The notes under the pieces were generated by a model. That model ran no database searches and was not told the DNA's origin. It saw only the letters and a list, made by a program, of their open reading frames with translations. The position numbers were made by a program, and so were the translations under genes. From Absidia repens (lineage: Eukaryota; Mucoromycota; Mucoromycetes; Mucorales; Cunninghamellaceae), in contig MCGE01000070.1 of the NCBI GenBank assembly GCA_002105175.1, positions 1-33,217 on the forward strand: 33,217 nt of DNA, given 5' to 3'. Shown here one piece after another: positions 1 through 9,816 of this stretch (positions are counted from its first letter, which is position 1; every line of letters starts with the position of its first letter).

Positions 1-161
1 GCCATTTTATTGACGGCGATTTGATTGAAAGTTTCTTGGACTTGACGCCTCAACAAATGCAACAAGTGGTAGATGGACATCAATACGGTGGCAAGAAATT
101 AGATCATAGTATAGAAGATTTATGTAAAGTAGTAGAAGAGCTCATGAGCCTTCATTCTTGA
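1..161 (+). CDS. DDB1: DDB1 (damage-specific DNA-binding protein 1), C-terminal end only
   Basis: Partial gene whose upstream part lies outside the window; the reading frame begins at base 3 and ends with TGA at 159-161, giving the last 52 residues. The segment starts HFIDGDLIESFLDL and ends with IEDLCKVVEELMSLH. This matches the end of DDB1, where metazoan proteins carry NFIDGDLIESFLD and a terminal DLIKVVEELTRIH-like helix. DDB1 is the triple beta-propeller adaptor that links CUL4-RBX1 ubiquitin ligases to DCAF substrate receptors; it acts in nucleotide excision repair and chromatin ubiquitination, mainly in the nucleus. The piece seen here is the C-terminal helical domain, after the propellers. 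No intron is visible in it. It lies head-to-tail with the UBP8-type deubiquitinase gene starting 669 bases downstream. Identification is from recalled family sequence, but the match is long and specific. Confidence 0.88.
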   Translation, partial: HFIDGDLIESFLDLTPQQMQQVVDGHQYGGKKLDHSIEDLCKVVEELMSLHS

Positions 162-829
162 TTTTTTTTTTTTTTTATTTGTAGATGTAATCTTTTGTTT
201 TCAGACAATCAATAAAATAATAACGATTCTTTCATGTTTTTATTTTGCTGTGTGTGTGCGGGTGTGTGGTTGGGCTGGGGAGACTAACATATTCACTTTT
301 TTTTTGACATGGCATTTCGTGCCGCAGCCAGTGTAGTCAAGGTATCATCTGGTTTTGTATCACTCCTAGCAACAAGTCTCCTCAAGCATAAAAAAATAGT
401 AACAGGGAAACTAGTATGTTCATTAGTTGGTTTTTTTTTTTTTTTTTTGCCCTGTAGTTTGATTTGCAAGCCTGGAACTCCCTGTTTTGTCGGTTAATCA
501 ATGCCGGACTTTTTACTGACCCCCCAATGGATCTTTTTTTTTTTTTTTTGCTGGTATATAAAAAAAAAAATATTTTTCTTTCCTTATTTTGTGGTGCGTT
601 TCTTTTTTCTTCGCCTGATCCCCAGTTTTTATTAAATCTTTTTTTATTTATTTTGAAAACACACTCCACATCACTTGCTCAAGCAACCACTCCACTCTCT
701 TCTTTGTGATACCTTTCTCTGTCTCTCTCTCTCTCTCTGTCTCAATCTTTATTACCACGGCTACGATTACTATCCTTACCCACCCCACCCACCCCCGCTC
801 TAACACTCTAACCAAATCCATCTACGTAA
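162..829 (+). other. DDB1-UBP8 intergenic region; CT-rich promoter; doubtful small ORF
   Basis: This gap holds the DDB1 3' UTR and presumably the UBP8 promoter. It has T homopolymers near 164, 297, 431 and 533, and a (CT)n tract around 713-745 followed by a CCCACC-rich stretch near 780-800, just before the UBP8 start codon; pyrimidine-rich leaders of this type are common upstream of fungal genes. A doubtful two-exon ORF exists: ATG at 309, donor GTATGT at 414, acceptor after 457 (TGTAG behind a T tract), frame kept open to 709. Its second exon runs through poly-T and soon becomes Phe-rich low complexity, so I do not call it a gene. Confidence 0.4.
211..216 (+). terminator. Poly(A) signal AATAAA for DDB1
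   Basis: A canonical AATAAA lies 50 bases after the DDB1 stop, following a T-rich stretch and followed by a T/GT-rich downstream element (from about 231). It is the likely 3'-end signal of the DDB1 transcript. Confidence 0.6.
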
Positions 830-3535
830 ATGCCTGAACCACCGCCACCACTACCACCTACTTCTGCAACCACAGCTTCCAATGGCCCCACTAGTACCAA
901 CCCATCTCATCATACCTCATCGTCATACGGCTCTTCTTCGCTAGCGTTGACACCATATCAGTTTCTTCATTCGCCTAGCAATCCAGCGTCGTTTTATCCC
1001 GCATCCGTCAATACCACCACTGGCTCTAGCAATGGCTTACGTACTGGTGGCTGTCCCCATGTCCACCTGATCAAGTCTCCCTCGTCATCATCCAAGATGG
1101 AAGAAGGATCGCTGTTGGCCAACTACCGGGCCTTAGTGAAGTATGCTTTGAACTGGGCAAGACTGTCGAATAAAATGGCCTTGGAGAAAAAGAAACGGCA
1201 TAGAAACGAGGTAAGTCAACAACAACCATACAACACTCACTGAAAAAAAAAGGAACCTCACTTTTCACTCACATTGATTTCTTTGGGCGTGGTGTGTATG
1301 TGTGTGTGTGTCCAATAGTTACCGTTACCCCAATGCAGTGTATGTTCTGATTCGTTGTCAAGGCTCCATGTCTGTCTTCACTGTGTTTATATGGGATGCT
1401 GGAAAAAGGGTCATATGCGACATCATTTGAAGGCAAAGAAACATACATTTGGTAAGTCAACCCTTTGTTACCAAAAAAAATGTCCATTGAAACTGATGGA
1501 GATTTTGTCTATTGTAGCTATGGATTTTGCTAGGTGTATGCTTTATTGTGGGGATTGTCAAGATTATATCTATGATACTGAATTGATGGATCGTGTGGTT
1601 CGACTAGAAACATTGAAAAGCGATCTCGGTAAGTCACCTCTTTCCCCGCTAGCCTCGCAGGTGTGTGTGTCTCTGCTTGATACTCATTGATTTACACCCT
1701 CCCCCTCCGTCCACCCATTCTGTAGGCAATCGTCGGTTTAGATTACGATGGAAACAAGGAAGACGATGGACACCTTATCAAGAAGAAATCGATACAATTG
1801 TACAACATGCCACATTGGTTTCATGTCAAGGCATCCGTGGATTATGCAATATGGGCAATACTTGCTTTATGAACGTCATCTTACAGAGCTTTATCCATAA
1901 TCCATTACTCAAGGCTTATTTTCTCAGTGATCAGCATAATCCAAAGAAATGTACCACCAAATATTGTCTCTGCTGTGAAATGGATCGTCTGTTTGCCGAG
2001 GTAAGTGGTGGGTGGGGGCGGGGGTTTTTTGATACCACAACAAGAAATTAAAGATCCTCTTTCTTTACTTATGTGTGCTGTAGATCTATTCGCCAAGAAA
2101 GGAACCTTATGGGCCCTGTCATTTCCTTCAGGCCATGTGGATGTCGCTTCGTGAATTGGCAGGCTATGCTCAGCAAGATGCACATGAATTTTTCATTAGT
2201 GCTTTGAATCATATTCATGCCGGTTGCAAAGGTAAATCTTACATGAGTAAAAATCTTAAACATAACAAAAACATACTGATTTTTGTATTATCCAAAATAG
2301 ATAATACCATGGTGGATTGTCAATGTATTGTACACAAAACATTTGCTGGTGTGCTCCAATCCAATGTCACCTGCTCCATGTGTGGCAATGTCACGACAAC
2401 GCATGATCCCATGTTGGATATCAGTTTAGGATTACGGCCAATGGAAAAGAAGAAAAAAGCGACCAACAACAACAGCAACGCCAATGCTACGGGGACGGCG
2501 GCCTTGGCATCGCCTTCATCAAAACAACAACAGAATGGATCAAAAGGTGGTGGAAGTGACTCGGTCGTCCATGATCTATTTGCCAATTCAATCTCCTCAA
2601 TGCCAGCAACCACCACAACAGCCAGTCCAGCAGCCCCATCAACAACAACAACAACAACAACAGCACCAATGGCACCTAGTCCGATGATGCGCAGATTATC
2701 TACTCGTCAAGGCAATACTCTGGTCGATTGCTTGGATCGTTATACACAACCGGAAAAACTGGGTCGAAATGAATATGTGTGTAGTAATTGTAGTACGTTC
2801 CAAGAAGCCATCAAACAATTATCCATTGAACGTCTTCCGTCGGTCCTTAGCTTCCAACTCAAGGTAAAATATATATAAGGACGAGGAATGAAGGGGGGGG
2901 AGAGAAAGAATCTCACATACTTCACTTTTTTTTTTTTTCATTGATCTTTGATGATGAAAAATAGAGGTTCGAACATGGCGTCGCCGCTACCAAGATCGAA
3001 ACCAAAATCAAATTCCCTGTCGAATTGGACATGACACCATACACCACCAAAGGGAAAAAACGGGCCACGAATCATCCAAAGCAAGTCTCAATTATCTTCT
3101 GGCTCCCCAAGAATAGAATGAACGGATACACTAACATCCCTTCTTTTGTTATATATATATATATTTATCTAGTCCTTCGAATCTCTATACATTATTTGCC
3201 GTGGTCAATCATCAAGGACGCATGGATACGGGGCATTATACTATGTTTGCTAGACATCGAGAAGAGGTATATATAAAAAAAAAAGTGAACAAAAACCCCA
3301 ATGGGATCCTATGGAGTGTGTGTGTGTGTTATTCATCCCGTTTCTTGTTGATAGTGGTTTAAATTCGACGACCATCATGTGACCATGGCTTATCAAAGGG
3401 ATGTGTTGGAAAGCAAAGCGTAAGTGCCATTAGAATAAAAGAGGTGTATTTTATCTTCCATTGACCCTATCCTTCCTTTGTTCCTATAGATACATGTGTT
3501 TTTATGTCAAGAAGATTTTAGATTATGAAGAATAA
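830..3535 (+). CDS. UBP8: SAGA-type histone H2B deubiquitinase, UBP8/USP22 family (10 exons)
   Basis: Ubiquitin carboxyl-terminal hydrolase that, in SAGA, removes ubiquitin from histone H2B. Exons: 830-1210, 1319-1451, 1518-1628, 1726-2000, 2084-2231, 2301-2863, 2965-3080, 3173-3266, 3355-3419, 3490-3535. All joins are in phase and give 643 residues. After a Ser/Pro/Thr-rich N-terminus comes a ZnF-UBP domain (about 75-200: C75/H77, C133/C136, C146/C149, H159, C182/C185, then QDYIYD). The USP catalytic domain follows: Cys box GLCNMGNTCFMN with nucleophile C255, QQDAHEF motif, zinc pairs C374/C377 and C510/C513, His box HQGRMDTGHY with H597, and WFKFDD with D612/D613. Human USP22 has 525 residues and yeast Ubp8 471; the extra length is the N-terminus plus a low-complexity Asn/Thr/Ser/Gln insert at about 398-487, between the zinc pairs. 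Intron 7 (3081-3172) uses GC-AG, the only phase-compatible solution. Intron 5 (2232-2300) is 69 bases and open in frame. No catalytic residue is missing. Confidence 0.93.
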
Positions 3536-3627
3536 TGAATGGAATGACGTTGAGATTTTAGTGATAGCTTGATTGCTTTGTATACACACTTAGCTTTACT
3601 TCTACTTTTGTCCTTTTTTGATGGCGA

Positions 3628-3633
3628 AATAAA
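3628..3633 (+). terminator. Proximal poly(A) signal of UBP8
   Basis: AATAAA 93 bases after the UBP8 stop codon, followed by T-rich sequence from 3654. A second AATAAA at 3771-3776 could serve as an alternative distal signal. Confidence 0.55.
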
Positions 3634-3770
3634 ATATGACTGTATGGTCTTCGTTTTTTATTTTTTATTTCTTTACAGCAAAGTCTCGTGATATTTTTTT
3701 TTTTTTTGGTCTATATGTACTATGTGTATCATCTGTCCTTATTTGTACCTATTTTTTTTTTCGGCGTCTC

Positions 3771-3776
3771 AATAAA
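3771..3776 (+). terminator. Distal poly(A) signal of UBP8
   Basis: Second AATAAA downstream of UBP8, in the context CTCAATAAAGCTG, before any further plausible ORF. It suggests alternative 3' ends for the UBP8 transcript. Confidence 0.4.
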
Positions 3777-3851
3777 GCTGTCAAAAGCATGATCTCATTA
3801 TTTTGAACCAAAAAAAAAAAGTTAGGGGGGGGGTGTACGACAGTGATGCAA

Positions 3852-3853
<2 letters not shown>

Positions 3854-3886
<33 letters not shown>
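3854..3886. repeat. 33-base T homopolymer
   Basis: An uninterrupted run of 33 T, closely followed by an A run of about 19 (3922-3940). The two could pair as an imperfect hairpin. Lengths of such runs are unreliable in assemblies. Confidence 0.9.
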
Positions 3887-3887
<1 letters not shown>

Positions 3888-3941
3888 ATAACAAACATAT
3901 GAATCAGTTGAACACTTCCAGAAAAAAAAAAAAAAAAAAAG

Positions 3942-4091
3942 ATGAACATGAAACAACGCATTGCCAAAACTCGAGTTGTTGATTGGCACAAGAGCGTGAG
4001 AGATCATTTTCCCGTTTATGGTCATGTCGATTTCCCGACCCCTCTTCCTTTTGAAGACCCCCAACAACAACAACCACATTCGTTTGATTAA
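3942..4091 (+). CDS. Small ORF, 49 residues, function unknown
   Basis: ATG at 3942 directly after an A run, a favourable leader, ending TAA at 4089-4091. The product is basic at its N-terminus (MNMKQRIAKTRVV), aromatic/His-rich in the middle (DWHKSVRDHFPVYGHVDF) and Pro/Gln-rich at its end. There is no signal peptide or membrane segment. It does not look like random A/T-rich translation: it is balanced in composition and contains two Trp/Tyr/His clusters. It lies tail to tail with the minus-strand ORF ending at 4139, 47 bases away. It could be a real small protein or the last exon of a gene whose upstream part I cannot find; the 3840-3940 homopolymer stretch argues against an upstream exon close by. 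I do not recognise a family. Confidence 0.33.
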   Translation: MNMKQRIAKTRVVDWHKSVRDHFPVYGHVDFPTPLPFEDPQQQQPHSFD

Positions 4092-4108
4092 AAAAAAATT
4101 AAGATATA

Positions 4109-4114
4109 TTTATT
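4109..4114 (-). terminator. Poly(A) signal for the minus-strand small acidic protein gene
   Basis: TTTATT on the plus strand, i.e. AATAAA on the minus strand, 25 bases beyond the stop codon at 4139. Cleavage 10-30 bases further on would overlap the convergent ORF at 3942-4091. Confidence 0.45.
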
Positions 4115-4138
4115 CGTTTGACAAAAAAAAAAAGTAAT

Positions 4139-4468
4139 TTATTCTGTATGATAAAGAGATGGTTCATGGGTGGATGGATCCTGTTGACTTGCCACACTGT
4201 CTTGATCATCGTCCTCGTTTTTGTCGGCGGTCAATGTCAGGAAAGCATGTGGAGGCTGTGCTTGTAACAACGAATGATCTTCGGCCCCGTACAAGAACCA
4301 TTCGACGCTATCATGGGTGGATGATTCTCGTCGTGGACGTCGTGGCATCCTCATCATCGTCATCAATGTTTCTTCTTCTTCTTCAACGACTTGTTGTTCG
4401 TGCGGATGATGATGCTCATCGGCAAAAGAGGTGAGCGCAAGGAATGAAAAGGCTGTAGTATCCGTCAT
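4139..4468 (-). CDS. Small acidic protein, 109 residues, function unknown
   Basis: Single-exon reading frame starting at ATG 4468-4466 in an A-rich leader; the region upstream contains a TATATATAC stretch and GT repeats. The product contains a His-rich patch (DEHHHPHEQQ), a run of five Glu, a basic RMPRRPRRESS segment about residue 45, and an acidic DKNEDDDQD segment. No transmembrane helix or known catalytic motif is visible. The middle segment (SVEWFLYGAEDHSLL) looks like a short structured helix in an otherwise disordered chain. The stop codon TAA is embedded in an AATAAA (4143-4138 on this strand), and a further AATAAA lies at 4114-4109, so the transcript could end almost immediately after translation. 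It converges on the small ORF at 3942-4091. I do not recognise the family. Confidence 0.5.
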   Translation of the reverse strand: MTDTTAFSFLALTSFADEHHHPHEQQVVEEEEETLMTMMRMPRRPRRESSTHDSVEWFLYGAEDHSLLQAQPPHAFLTLTADKNEDDDQDSVASQQDPSTHEPSLYHTE

Positions 4469-5456
4469 TTTTTTTAATAAATGTGTGTGTGTGTGTGTAT
4501 ATATTTAATGGAAAAAAAAAAGAAAAAGAATGGGGTGTGCGAAAAAGAACAAGAAAAAAAGAAAAAACGGTGTGTCCTTCCTTTTTATAGTGAATAAAAC
4601 GGGATGTGGTACCGGCTTGTTGCATACCTTTCAAACTAAAAAAGTGTGATCTCATATGAAATCCAGAGCTTTTTTTTTTTTTTTGGTTGAGATCACGGAG
4701 ATTGAAATGTCCAAAATGAATGGTGTGTAAGCGGGTGGGTGTCACACCGTACCATTGGGAAATCTCTTTTTTTTTTTATTATTACACTGAAACGATACTA
4801 CTGTTATTCAATTCCCCCCTTATAAGAAACCAAATTAAAGGTTTTTTACTGGATCTTGTTTCTTGTTTTTTTTTTTCAGCGAAGATCCGTCTGTAATGTA
4901 TAATAAAAAAAAAAAAAAAACTCTTTTCTTTGGGGGTGCGGAAAGATGACCAGTAAAAACTAAAATTCTCTTAGATAAACCCAACCTATCGAAAAACCTA
5001 TTTTTTGATTGCCAAGCCCAATTGTAGAAAAAGAAAAAACGAAAGGCATGAAAATGAAAAAAAAACACCGCAAGATCACAAACACAGTAAATAAACCCTA
5101 CCCCCATGTATGTTTTTTCAATGTGACAATAATCGTTTTCAACCATACACATACACAAAACACAAAACAAAAAGAGAGACAAGACAATAGAAGTAGAAGC
5201 AAATGACCGTTGTTTTATTTCCAAATAAAAAAAAAAAAAAAAAAAAAAGAAGGTAAAAAATGCTATACACAATTGACAACATTATATATATTATATATTA
5301 TATATATATATAATGTATTTACTAGAAAACATCCTAAGTCCTTTCCCCTCCAAATCCCCAAATGCAATATTTATATATATAATCCATGATCGTTGTTCCT
5401 ATCGCAAGTAGATGCAGTCAATCTGTAGACTGACACCGATCGAGCTGTTCGATGAC
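4469..5456. other. Intergenic, low complexity, no gene seen
   Basis: Contains a (GT)n tract at 4482-4498, A/T homopolymers near 4671, 4905 and 5226 (about 22 A), and a TATATA-rich palindromic stretch at 5282-5315. Possible frames here are Phe- or Lys-rich translations of the homopolymers. The right part is the likely 3' UTR of the minus-strand gene starting at 6770; a minus-strand AATAAA lies at 5219-5214. Confidence 0.6.
5214..5219 (-). terminator. Poly(A) signal for the two-exon minus-strand gene
   Basis: Minus-strand AATAAA about 240 bases beyond the stop codon at 5457. It is the first clear signal downstream of that gene. Confidence 0.4.
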
Positions 5457-6770
5457 TTATGGTGGCATGATCGTTGGTTGATGTTGTTCTTTCTCCTCGT
5501 GATACTGACGCGGCACATAGAGAGAAAACGACGGGCGGGTGTGTGAGATGGTGCCAGTCTCCGACTGTTGCAGTTGTTGTGATGGTGATGATGAGGATGG
5601 TGGGGGTAGTAGCGATAGTTGCGGTTTGGTTGGATTGACCAGTGCTGAATAATGAGAATAGGAGGGTGAGGATGCGAGAGGCCTGATCGTCGAGAGGGTT
5701 GGTAATTGCGGCTGGCATGCCTGTTTCATGAGTGCTGCATAATGCTGTTCTTGCAAATCTGTCGTTTGGGTGATGGCAGGAGATTGTTGTTGTTGATCTT
5801 GACCTTCGCGTATTAACTGTCGTTGTTGGCGAAGTCCTAGACGTTGCCGTTTCGGTGGTATATAAAGTGCTTTGGGTGTGGCTGGCGGTGGTGGCGACCC
5901 AGTGGTGATATCAGAGGAGCCCAGTGACGTTTTGTGTTTCTCTAACGAGGATGAAGTCGCGGTGGTGTGAGTATTGGTGGCCACTTGCTTACGTGATTTC
6001 TTTGCTGGTGGTGGAGATGATGATAAGGTGACTCGCCTTGTTTCTTTGGATGGGCTTGCTGGTGGTTGGCGGGTCGAGGTAACTGCTTGCTGTGGTGGGT
6101 TCCTTTTTGAGATGTTGAACATTGGTGGTATTGGTGATGCTGACGCTGATACTTCCGGATCGTCCTTCTTAAGATGAGCGGCTGCTACTGGTAGTTTTGA
6201 TGATTTTCTTGTCGGAATAACGAGCGTTGTTACTGGTGGTGTTAATTCCTCTTCTTGAGCCGTAGGATCATCCACTTGTTCAGGGTGAGGTGAGGTAATG
6301 ATGCCATCCATCCACTCAAAGATCCGTTTATCGAAATCGGTTATTTTGCTAGCTTCGTCTTGATCATGGTCAACATGATCGAAGATAACTGACTGCTCCA
6401 TAGGTACTGGTGCCGCTGCCGCTGATGTTGTTGTTGAAAGTCGTATACCACCTTGGTCGACAGGCGCAGAGGCGACGACGTGTCGTGGTGACCATCGCCA
6501 GCGGTGTAGACAATCGTAGCATTCTCTATAGTTATAATAATAGTGAGTTCATCAAAAACTATGATAATAAAGTAAAGCAAGTACTTACGCTATGCCAGTT
6601 TTTCTTCCCTTCTTATGGAACTGAACATGAATACTGTTACATTGAACACAAGTATTCTGTTGTATTTGTTGTCGCTGTTGTTGTTGTTGTGATGGTGGTG
6701 GTGGTGGTGGTGGTGGTGGTGGTGATGCTGATAAGTCTATTACAATAGGTTTCTTTTCACTACCCAACAT
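5457..6770 (-). CDS. Disordered 416-residue protein with SIM-like motif and four-Cys knuckle (2 exons)
   Basis: Exon 1 is 6770-6589 and exon 2 is 6525-5457. The donor GTAAGT (from 6588) and acceptor CTATAG join in phase 2, giving 416 residues. The N-terminus has PIVIDLS (residues 8-14), which fits a SUMO-interaction motif (hydrophobic core followed by Asp/Ser). Ten Pro and a Gln run follow. The pairs C41-x2-C44 and C63-x2-C66 are separated by 18 residues, so the intron splits the zinc site between its halves. The spacing resembles GATA-type knuckles, but the usual Trp-Arg and Asn-Ala residues are absent, so I do not call it a GATA factor. The rest is Ser/Pro/Thr/Gln-rich with a basic cluster AKKSRK (about 234-240) and KRQRLGLRQQRQ, possible nuclear signals. 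I infer a nuclear, SUMO-linked regulator; no family is recognised. A separate exon-2-only ORF starting at 6401 would lose the motif and the knuckle, so the spliced model is preferred. Confidence 0.68.
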
Positions 6771-8502
6771 TCGTTTAGTTCATCTGGTGGGAAAAAGAAA
6801 TGATTTTTTTTTTTTGTTTATCCCTCAAGCAGACCAAAAAAAAAAAAAAGAGGCGAAAAAAAGGCGGTGATTGAAGTAAATCACTCACTCCTTTAGGCTG
6901 ACAGGCAGATGGCAGAAAATAATTCCTTATCATAATGGTAAAATATAAAGATGTGTGTTTTCTATTCATATACTCACTGGAAAACAAAATCCCTCTAATA
7001 CTAGTTTTAGTTTTTTCTAGTTATGATAAATTGGACTCTTTATTTATTTCCACACTGAACCAAATCAACAATTCTGTATCATATCAATTGACCTCATGCC
7101 GGATTTGTGTTGGAGGATTTATCGTTGATAAATGTCCACGCTAAGACACCGTTTGGCAGAGTGAATTCCATGTCATATGGTGTAGTTCAACAAGGTCGTA
7201 AAAAGAAAGAAAAAAAATGGTTCGCAATAAATCAGCTACATATCAAGAGGATAGAGTACTTTTTTTTTTTTTTTTTTTTCTCGTGACAATAAATTTTTAG
7301 AAGGTTCAGTAATATGATAATAAAGACCAAAAGTAACCAAGTTACCTGATCGGTTGCTACTGTTGCTTTGAAAAAAGAAAACTCTTTGGCATTTTAAGTT
7401 GGTTGATTTGGCATAAGGATGATTGCAAAAAACAAAGATCTTCACCAAAAAAGGATGGTATACGGGTAAACTAAGTACCGCCTTACAGTACTCTTCAATC
7501 ATATATTATATATATATGCACTGTCCTTATTCATGCAATGGCCGCGGCTGCTTTTCAAAACTATTCCCATACCTCTATTTAGGAACCCAGTAAAGTAGAC
7601 CGAGAGCTGAACACCACTGTCAATTGACGTTGCCTTACATCTAATCTTTATTTTTTCTTCGTCCTCCTACAGTACTCTAACATTCACTGTGGTGTACAGT
7701 ACAGGGAGAGCATACCCATTCGATAGGTCAAATTAAACGTATAAAAGGCAATGTAAAACTAAAAAGACGTGACATATTTTATTCAGATGTTGGTATAAAC
7801 TATGATGATCAAGACTAAAATTAAACTAATACCAGTTTCTATACCACTAATCTATATGAGATCCTAATCTAATCCCAAATGTCGAATCCAAAATGAGAAA
7901 GTTTCCCGATTCATGTTTGTGTTGCATTTTGAAAATGCCCTTGATCCAAGTTCTAATACTAATCCAAATCAAATGTCTAACGGTCTTTCTTCATCTGCCG
8001 ATCATACACTAGAAAAATAAACAAAAAGTAAGAGAGAATCGTGTTTTTTTTCTGTCGTGATAACAAAACAAAACCTTATCCGTATAAGATTACATCATTG
8101 TGTCTTGTTAATCGTTTGGTCAATATTCACGCCCAACCTACGTCATCATCATCGTCGTCGTCGTCGTTGTGTGCGAATCATCGAATCCATGTCGACGGCT
8201 AACAGTGAGCAACCAATAAGATAATCATCCATACGATTCCAACACGAAAGACGCCGTGTTTAATACTTGGTGAAAGAAAAAGCAAGGTAAGAGTCATTCA
8301 AGATAGCATTGCCATTGATGGGAGTTGTCATTGATGATCCATTCATTGCAAAATAATAATAAAAAAAGCAGATCATTCAGACTTTGCTGGGTTGCCTGTT
8401 CACTATACTGTTGTACTGTGCTTGTATTCCATCGTCTACTGAAACGCATCGTGTCCATTTTGCTAACGCTATAAACAAGTTCAGTGTCTAATTCTTTTCC
8501 CA

Positions 8503-8548
8503 TATATATATATATATATATAATATATGCGTGTGTGTGTGTGCGTGT
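8503..8548. repeat. (TA)n followed by (GT)n microsatellite
   Basis: TATATA repeats running directly into GTGTGTGTG, a compound dinucleotide microsatellite that is likely length-variable. Confidence 0.85.
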
Positions 8549-8881
8549 GGCTGTGGCTGTACAGAAGTATAGCTTGACATCAGTTTTTAATTGAGCTGTG
8601 TTACATCGGCTATTCTATTGATCGACTTTATTTTTTCAAAATTCAACAAGGATCAGAAAACTGGATTGGAATAGAAAAGCAGATTGCGCCTTACCATCAG
8701 TTTGGTGAAATTGTCTGTGCTAAGTGGTGTTCTAGGTGGTGTTGGAAGACGTTCAATATGGGGAACTAGAATTCAGAAACGAAGTTAATCTACGGAAGAA
8801 AAAGAAGCAATTTTTTTGTACTGTACCTTTTTCTCTGACAGCAAAAGGTGGAATGATCCATAAACCAACAGAGAGCAAAAA

Positions 8882-8912
<31 letters not shown>

Positions 8913-9810
8913 GGAAGGAGAGAAAGGTGATCACAGCGTGTTCGGCAGGAACTGTTTTTTCGGTATTTGAAAAAAATCGCCAAAAATCGCTGAGCAATTC
9001 ATTAAGCTCCCTTTTTCATAAACCAACTTTCGATTTATTATCCAATGCCTATAAAGTAGAGTATTACCTTACGAATCCCATACAAGAACTCATTTGAATA
9101 CCTGGTACCTGCTGAGGTAGGTGTTTCGGAATCTATATCAACAGCAATAAAAATATTAATTCCCTCTTTTTTTTTTTTTTTTCCCATCATAGAAACTACA
9201 ACCAACAGTATCAACACAGTACCACTCAAGTCCTTCCTTCGCTCTATCCAACCTCTATTATGGCGCTTAAACGAATACTTTCCAAGGACTAGTATAATGG
9301 GCAACAACATTGGGAAAGAGATCATCCCGGAAACGAACCACTACATTCCTTCTTTCTATCAAAGCATATCGATCGAGATGAATTACACAACTACACCGAA
9401 GCCGCACCATAGATGACCTGTCCTCCTCATATCTTCCTACATGTGCAAATATCACGGACTATTTTCCATATCCATGAATCGTCATCTCACCGGCGGCGTT
9501 TCATGACTTTTACGGCGTGTGTTTTAGTGGGTCAAATTGGTACGACTTGCCGCCTGAATCTGTTGATCAAGGTAACACCACCCGGATCGAATGGCAACTA
9601 TGTTTCAGGTTTTTGATTTGGAATGGATGATGTAATGGATGATGTATTTGGGTTGTGTACAGTGCTTGCAGCAGCGGAGTCTCTGACACAGGGCTATTAT
9701 CAAATCGGCGGTGTTGGATGATTTGAATGCTTAGTATAGATGGATTTGCGGAATGGATAGAAATAGACTTAGTCCGGCAGTAGTAGAGTAGTTGCTTATG
9801 TTGCTTTGTC

Positions 9811-9816
9811 AATAAA
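9811..9816 (+). terminator. Plus-strand AATAAA of an unknown transcript
   Basis: AATAAAGAATAAAAACC at 9811 follows the plus-strand open stretches at 9193-9620. It is the only positional support for a plus-strand transcript, perhaps from a decayed gene. Confidence 0.25.

Noticed and set aside
309..709. Two-exon small gene (ATG 309, donor 414, acceptor after 457)
   Set aside because: Splice signals are good, but exon 2 soon runs into poly-T giving Phe-rich sequence, and it overlaps the expected UBP8 promoter. Kept only as a note in the intergenic entry.
4835..5272. Phe-rich minus-strand frame of 145 residues and the Lys-rich counterparts nearby
   Set aside because: Produced by A/T homopolymers in the 3' UTR zone of the gene ending at 5457.
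7236..7502. Possible PX-domain helix on the minus strand (MIEEYCKAVLSLPVYHP)
   Set aside because: The resemblance is limited to about 15 residues, the neighbouring sequence shows no PX core or polyproline segment, and equally plausible plus-strand frames overlap the region.
8695..8765. Minus-strand exon-like stretch (PHIERLPTPPRTPLSTDN with donor GTAAGG)
   Set aside because: No partner exon with matching phase could be found, and the same bases read well on the plus strand as well, so the impression of coding is not strand-specific.
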